This document shows positions 61,407-64,000 of a stretch of DNA of 64,000 bases, piece by piece; positions within the stretch are counted from its first letter, which is position 1, and every line of letters begins with the position of its first letter. Below the pieces are notes generated by a model. That model saw only the letters and a list, made by a program, of their open reading frames with translations. It was not told the origin of the DNA and made no database searches. Source of the stretch: an uncultured Phocaeicola sp. (GTDB lineage: Bacteria; Bacteroidota; Bacteroidia; Bacteroidales; Bacteroidaceae). The stretch spans positions 124,001 to 188,000 of the forward strand of contig CALUIZ010000001.1 of NCBI GenBank assembly GCA_944320815.1. Reading direction: 5' to 3'. The translations under genes and the position numbers were made by a program.

Positions 61407-62846
61407 TTACAGGACGGACTTCACGGTTTCAAGCATACCCTTTTCCTGAATGCTGTCCAGATCGGCCTTCACGGCGGCGGCCAGTCCCGGAATCTCGTTC
61501 AGGTTCTCGCCCCAGATTGATTCAGCACCCAGCACACCCTCGGCCACTTTCCGGGTGTCTCCCGTAGCCCACAGGCTTTTCAGCAGTTCCATAATCTCCG
61601 GCGAATCGTTCGGAACGATTTCCGCACCGTCTTCACGCACACCACCCTTGTAGTAAGTGATAATGGCAGCCAGTCCCAGCACCAGACACTTGGGCAGTTC
61701 GCCTTTGCGCTGCAGATAAGTCTTCAGTCCCGGCAAATCGCGCGTCTGATATTTCGGGAACGAGTTCAGCATGATGGAAGTCACCTGATGGTCGACAAAC
61801 GGATTGTTGAAGCGTTCAAGCACATCGTGGGCAAACTTCTCCAGTTCCGGCTTCGGAAGATTCAGCGTCTCCATCAGTTCGTCGAACATCACCTTATGAA
61901 TGAACTTGCCAATTACCGGATGCTGGCAGGCATCGCGCACAATATTGATTCCCGACAGATAAGCAACCGGCGACAATACGGTGTGCGGACCATTGAGCAG
62001 CGTCACCTTCCTTTCATGATAAGGAGCTTCCGAAGGAACGAACAACACATTCAAACCCGCTTTGTCTGCCGGAAACTCTTCCGCCACTTCTTTGGGAGCT
62101 TCAATCACCCAAAGATGGAAAACTTCACCCTGCACCACCATGTTGTCGTCATACTGCAACTTCTCCTTGATGGCATCAATGTCCTTATGCGGGAATCCCG
62201 GCACGATGCGGTCCACCAGAGTGGCATATACACCGCATGCCTTCTCGAACCAGTTCTTGAAGCCGTCTTCCAGCCCCCACAACTCAATATATTGATAGAT
62301 GGTTTCCTTCAGCTTGTGTCCGTTCAGGAAAATCAGCTCGCACGGGAAAATGATCAGTCCCTTCGACATGTCGCCATTGAAAGTCTTGTAACGGTGGTAA
62401 AGCAGCTGCGTCAGTTTTCCCGGATAAGAAGAGGCGGGCGCGTCGTCCAGCTTGCAGGAAGGGTCGAAGGCGATGCCGGCCTCGGTGGTGTTTGAAATCA
62501 CGAAACGCATCTCCGGCTGTTCGGCAAGTTTTATGAACTCCTCATAATGGCTGTAAGGATTCAGTGCACGGCTTATGACATCAATTAAGGTCAGGCTGTT
62601 CACGCTCCTGCCATTCTCCAAGCCCTGAAGATTCACATGATAAAGGCAGTCCTGCGACTGCAGAACGTCTATCCGGCCTCTTCCAATCGGCTGTACGACA
62701 ACCACGCTGCTGTTGAAGTCTGTCTTCTCGTTCATATTGCAGATAATCCAGTCAACGAACGCGCGGAGGAAGTTGCCTTCGCCGAACTGGATGATTCTTT
62801 CGGGGCGAAGTGTCTTTTTCGCCGTCTCTTTGTTCAGTGCTTTCAT
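61407..62846 (-). CDS. uxaB: Tagaturonate reductase (altronate oxidoreductase)
   Basis: A 479-residue mannitol-dehydrogenase-type enzyme. The N-terminal RIIQFGEGNFLRAFVDWIICNMN is the UxaB signature and NAD-binding start; SNTTEAGIAFDPSCKL and PCELIFLNGHKLKETI follow. It reduces D-tagaturonate to D-altronate in galacturonate breakdown. It is divergent from uxaC, the preceding step, with a 295-base shared control region. UxaA (altronate dehydratase) is not in the window. Confidence 0.96.
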   Translation of the reverse strand: MKALNKETAKKTLRPERIIQFGEGNFLRAFVDWIICNMNEKTDFNSSVVVVQPIGRGRIDVLQSQDCLYHVNLQGLENGRSVNSLTLIDVISRALNPYSHYEEFIKLAEQPEMRFVISNTTEAGIAFDPSCKLDDAPASSYPGKLTQLLYHRYKTFNGDMSKGLIIFPCELIFLNGHKLKETIYQYIELWGLEDGFKNWFEKACGVYATLVDRIVPGFPHKDIDAIKEKLQYDDNMVVQGEVFHLWVIEAPKEVAEEFPADKAGLNVLFVPSEAPYHERKVTLLNGPHTVLSPVAYLSGINIVRDACQHPVIGKFIHKVMFDELMETLNLPKPELEKFAHDVLERFNNPFVDHQVTSIMLNSFPKYQTRDLPGLKTYLQRKGELPKCLVLGLAAIITYYKGGVREDGAEIVPNDSPEIMELLKSLWATGDTRKVAEGVLGAESIWGENLNEIPGLAAAVKADLDSIQEKGMLETVKSVL

Positions 62847-62989
62847 GTCAATTATATTTTAAACTGTAAGTAAAATCTTCAAAATCCGGAAGAAGATTCG
62901 GTCATTCTCCTCTCCCGTACAAGAAACAATCTTGATTCTCAAAACATTGTCAGGGGAACACAAGACTTAAATTTCTTAAATCAGCGGTG

Positions 62990-63019
62990 CAAATATACGA
63001 AATATTTTGTTATTCCAAA
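62990..63019 (-). promoter_or_regulatory. Promoter of uxaB
   Basis: Minus-strand TTTG (63016-63019), 18 bases and TAtaTTTG (62990-62997), a close consensus match. The predicted start near 62983 gives a 137-base leader, long enough for regulation. Confidence 0.65.
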
Positions 63020-63036
63020 TAAAATCCATACTTTCG
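63006..63036 (+). promoter_or_regulatory. Candidate promoter of uxaC
   Basis: Plus-strand TTTG (63006-63009), 19 bases and TActTTCG (63029-63036), one mismatch to the -7 box. It overlaps the uxaB promoter on the opposite strand. The predicted leader is about 100 bases. Confidence 0.45.
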
Positions 63037-63141
63037 TGTTCGATAACGGAAAATTATTTGCAACCTTATGCTATTTAACATAAATAAATTGTAAGCAAAA
63101 GGCATAAATACAGAAGAAAACAACAATTTAAACAATTTGTC

Positions 63142-64000
63142 ATGAAAAAGTTTATGGACGAAAATTTCCTGTTACAGACCGAAACGGCACAGGAACTGTA
63201 TCACAACCATGCGGCAAAAATGCCGATCATCGACTACCATTGCCACCTTATTCCGAAAATGGTGGCTGAAGACTACCAGTTCAAGTCTATCACTGAACTG
63301 TGGCTGGGCGGCGACCATTACAAATGGCGTGCGATGAGAAGCAACGGTGTGGAAGAACGCTACTGTACAGGAAAAGACACGACCGACTGGGAAAAATTCG
63401 AGAAATGGGCGGAAACCGTTCCCTACACTTTCCGCAATCCGCTTTACCACTGGACACATCTGGAACTGAAGACAGCTTTCGGCATCACGAAAATATTGAA
63501 CCCGACCACGGCACGCGAAATCTTTGACGAATGCAACGCCAAGCTGGCCACTCCGGAATATACGGCCCGCAACCTCATGCGCCGTTATCATGTGGAAACG
63601 GTCTGCACGACTGACGACCCGGTAGATTCGCTGGAGTATCACATCGCCACACGTGAAAGCGGATTTGAAATCAAGATGCTTCCCACATGGCGTCCCGACA
63701 AAGCCATGGCAGTGGAAGTGCCCGCCAACTTCCGTGCCTACATGGAGAAACTGTCGGAAGTGAGCGGTGTGCAGATATCCAAATTCGATGACATGGTGGC
63801 TGCCCTGCGCAAACGTCATGAATTCTTCGCGGAACAGGGATGCAAGCTTTCTGACCACGGAATCGAGGAGTTCTATGCGGAAGACTACACGGACGCGGAA
63901 ATCAATGCCATTTTCAACAAGGTATATGGCGGCACAGAGCTTACAAGAGAAGAAATACTGAAGTTCAAGTCGGCCATGCTGGTTGTGTTTGCCGAAATGG
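63142..64000 (+). CDS. uxaC: Uronate isomerase (partial, 3' end beyond window)
   Basis: The first 286 residues of a protein starting MKKFMDENFLLQTETAQELY. The amidohydrolase-fold metal motif HCHL lies in IIDYHCHLIP near residue 32. LWLGGDHYKWRAMRSNGV and TTDDPVDSLEYH follow, all typical of UxaC. It converts galacturonate to tagaturonate and glucuronate to fructuronate. The frame is open to the last base of the window; the usual length is about 470 residues. Confidence 0.96.
   Translation, partial: MKKFMDENFLLQTETAQELYHNHAAKMPIIDYHCHLIPKMVAEDYQFKSITELWLGGDHYKWRAMRSNGVEERYCTGKDTTDWEKFEKWAETVPYTFRNPLYHWTHLELKTAFGITKILNPTTAREIFDECNAKLATPEYTARNLMRRYHVETVCTTDDPVDSLEYHIATRESGFEIKMLPTWRPDKAMAVEVPANFRAYMEKLSEVSGVQISKFDDMVAALRKRHEFFAEQGCKLSDHGIEEFYAEDYTDAEINAIFNKVYGGTELTREEILKFKSAMLVVFAEM

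Overview
The window comes from a member of the Bacteroidales, most likely Bacteroides or Phocaeicola. The evidence is an aerotolerance (bat) operon, SusC/SusD pairs in a polysaccharide utilisation locus (PUL), the Bacteroidota-only ribosomal-neighbour protein DUF4295, lipid-anchored surface glycan proteins, and many upstream regions carrying the Bacteroidota promoter form TTG/TTTG (-33), about 18-22 bases, TAnnTTTG (-7). No rRNA, CRISPR array or intact mobile element was seen. Nearly all genes up to about 45.8 kb lie on the minus strand.

Layout. 0-6 kb: tRNA-Arg, a patatin-type outer-membrane phospholipase, a possible 33-residue membrane peptide, a cysteine-less thioredoxin-fold protein, a fused universal stress protein and a small HTH protein. 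5.4-14.8 kb: the bat operon moxR, DUF58, a BatD-side membrane protein, batA, batB, batC, batD, batE, with a PAP2 phosphatase at its end. 14.9-21.8 kb: housekeeping genes. One set is ftsY, rimO, an HU protein and an HU-transmembrane-LysM protein; a second is rpmB, rpmG, DUF4295; a third is map, tsaD, pncC/cinA. 22.1-23.1 kb: a winged-helix protein and an MgtC-like protein.

23.4-41 kb: a PUL for beta-1,4-galactan (pectin RG-I side chains or type I arabinogalactan). It holds a GH53 endo-galactanase, a SusE/F-type surface protein, SusC, SusD, an SGNH hydrolase, two GH35 and one GH2 exo-enzymes and a two-domain CE4 deacetylase + SGNH esterase. GH53 would cut surface galactan, SusCD import oligomers, the esterases remove acetyl groups and the GH35/GH2 enzymes finish in the periplasm. 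A decayed duplicate of a GH35 tail flanks the CE4-SGNH gene and points to cassette-like rearrangement. 41.1-46.9 kb: a DUF5107/TPR protein, a sugar-porter MFS and a divergent AraC regulator form a likely sugar-uptake module.

46.9-55.2 kb: an iron-sulfur flavoprotein, a DUF6057 membrane protein, a glycogen branching enzyme, YhcH, then a tightly overlapped operon kdsB, an M16 peptidase homologue lacking the zinc motif, a 14-repeat MORN protein and an inositol-monophosphatase-family protein. 55.4-58.1 kb is a decaying A+T-rich patch: two IS630-type transposase remnants around a broken lipoprotein gene. 58-61 kb: ogt, an Fsr-type MFS exporter, a FolK-like kinase and an ExoX-C/DUF3820-like protein. 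61.4-64 kb: divergent uxaB and uxaC (galacturonate/glucuronate catabolism), which fits a pectin-eating lifestyle; uxaC runs off the end.
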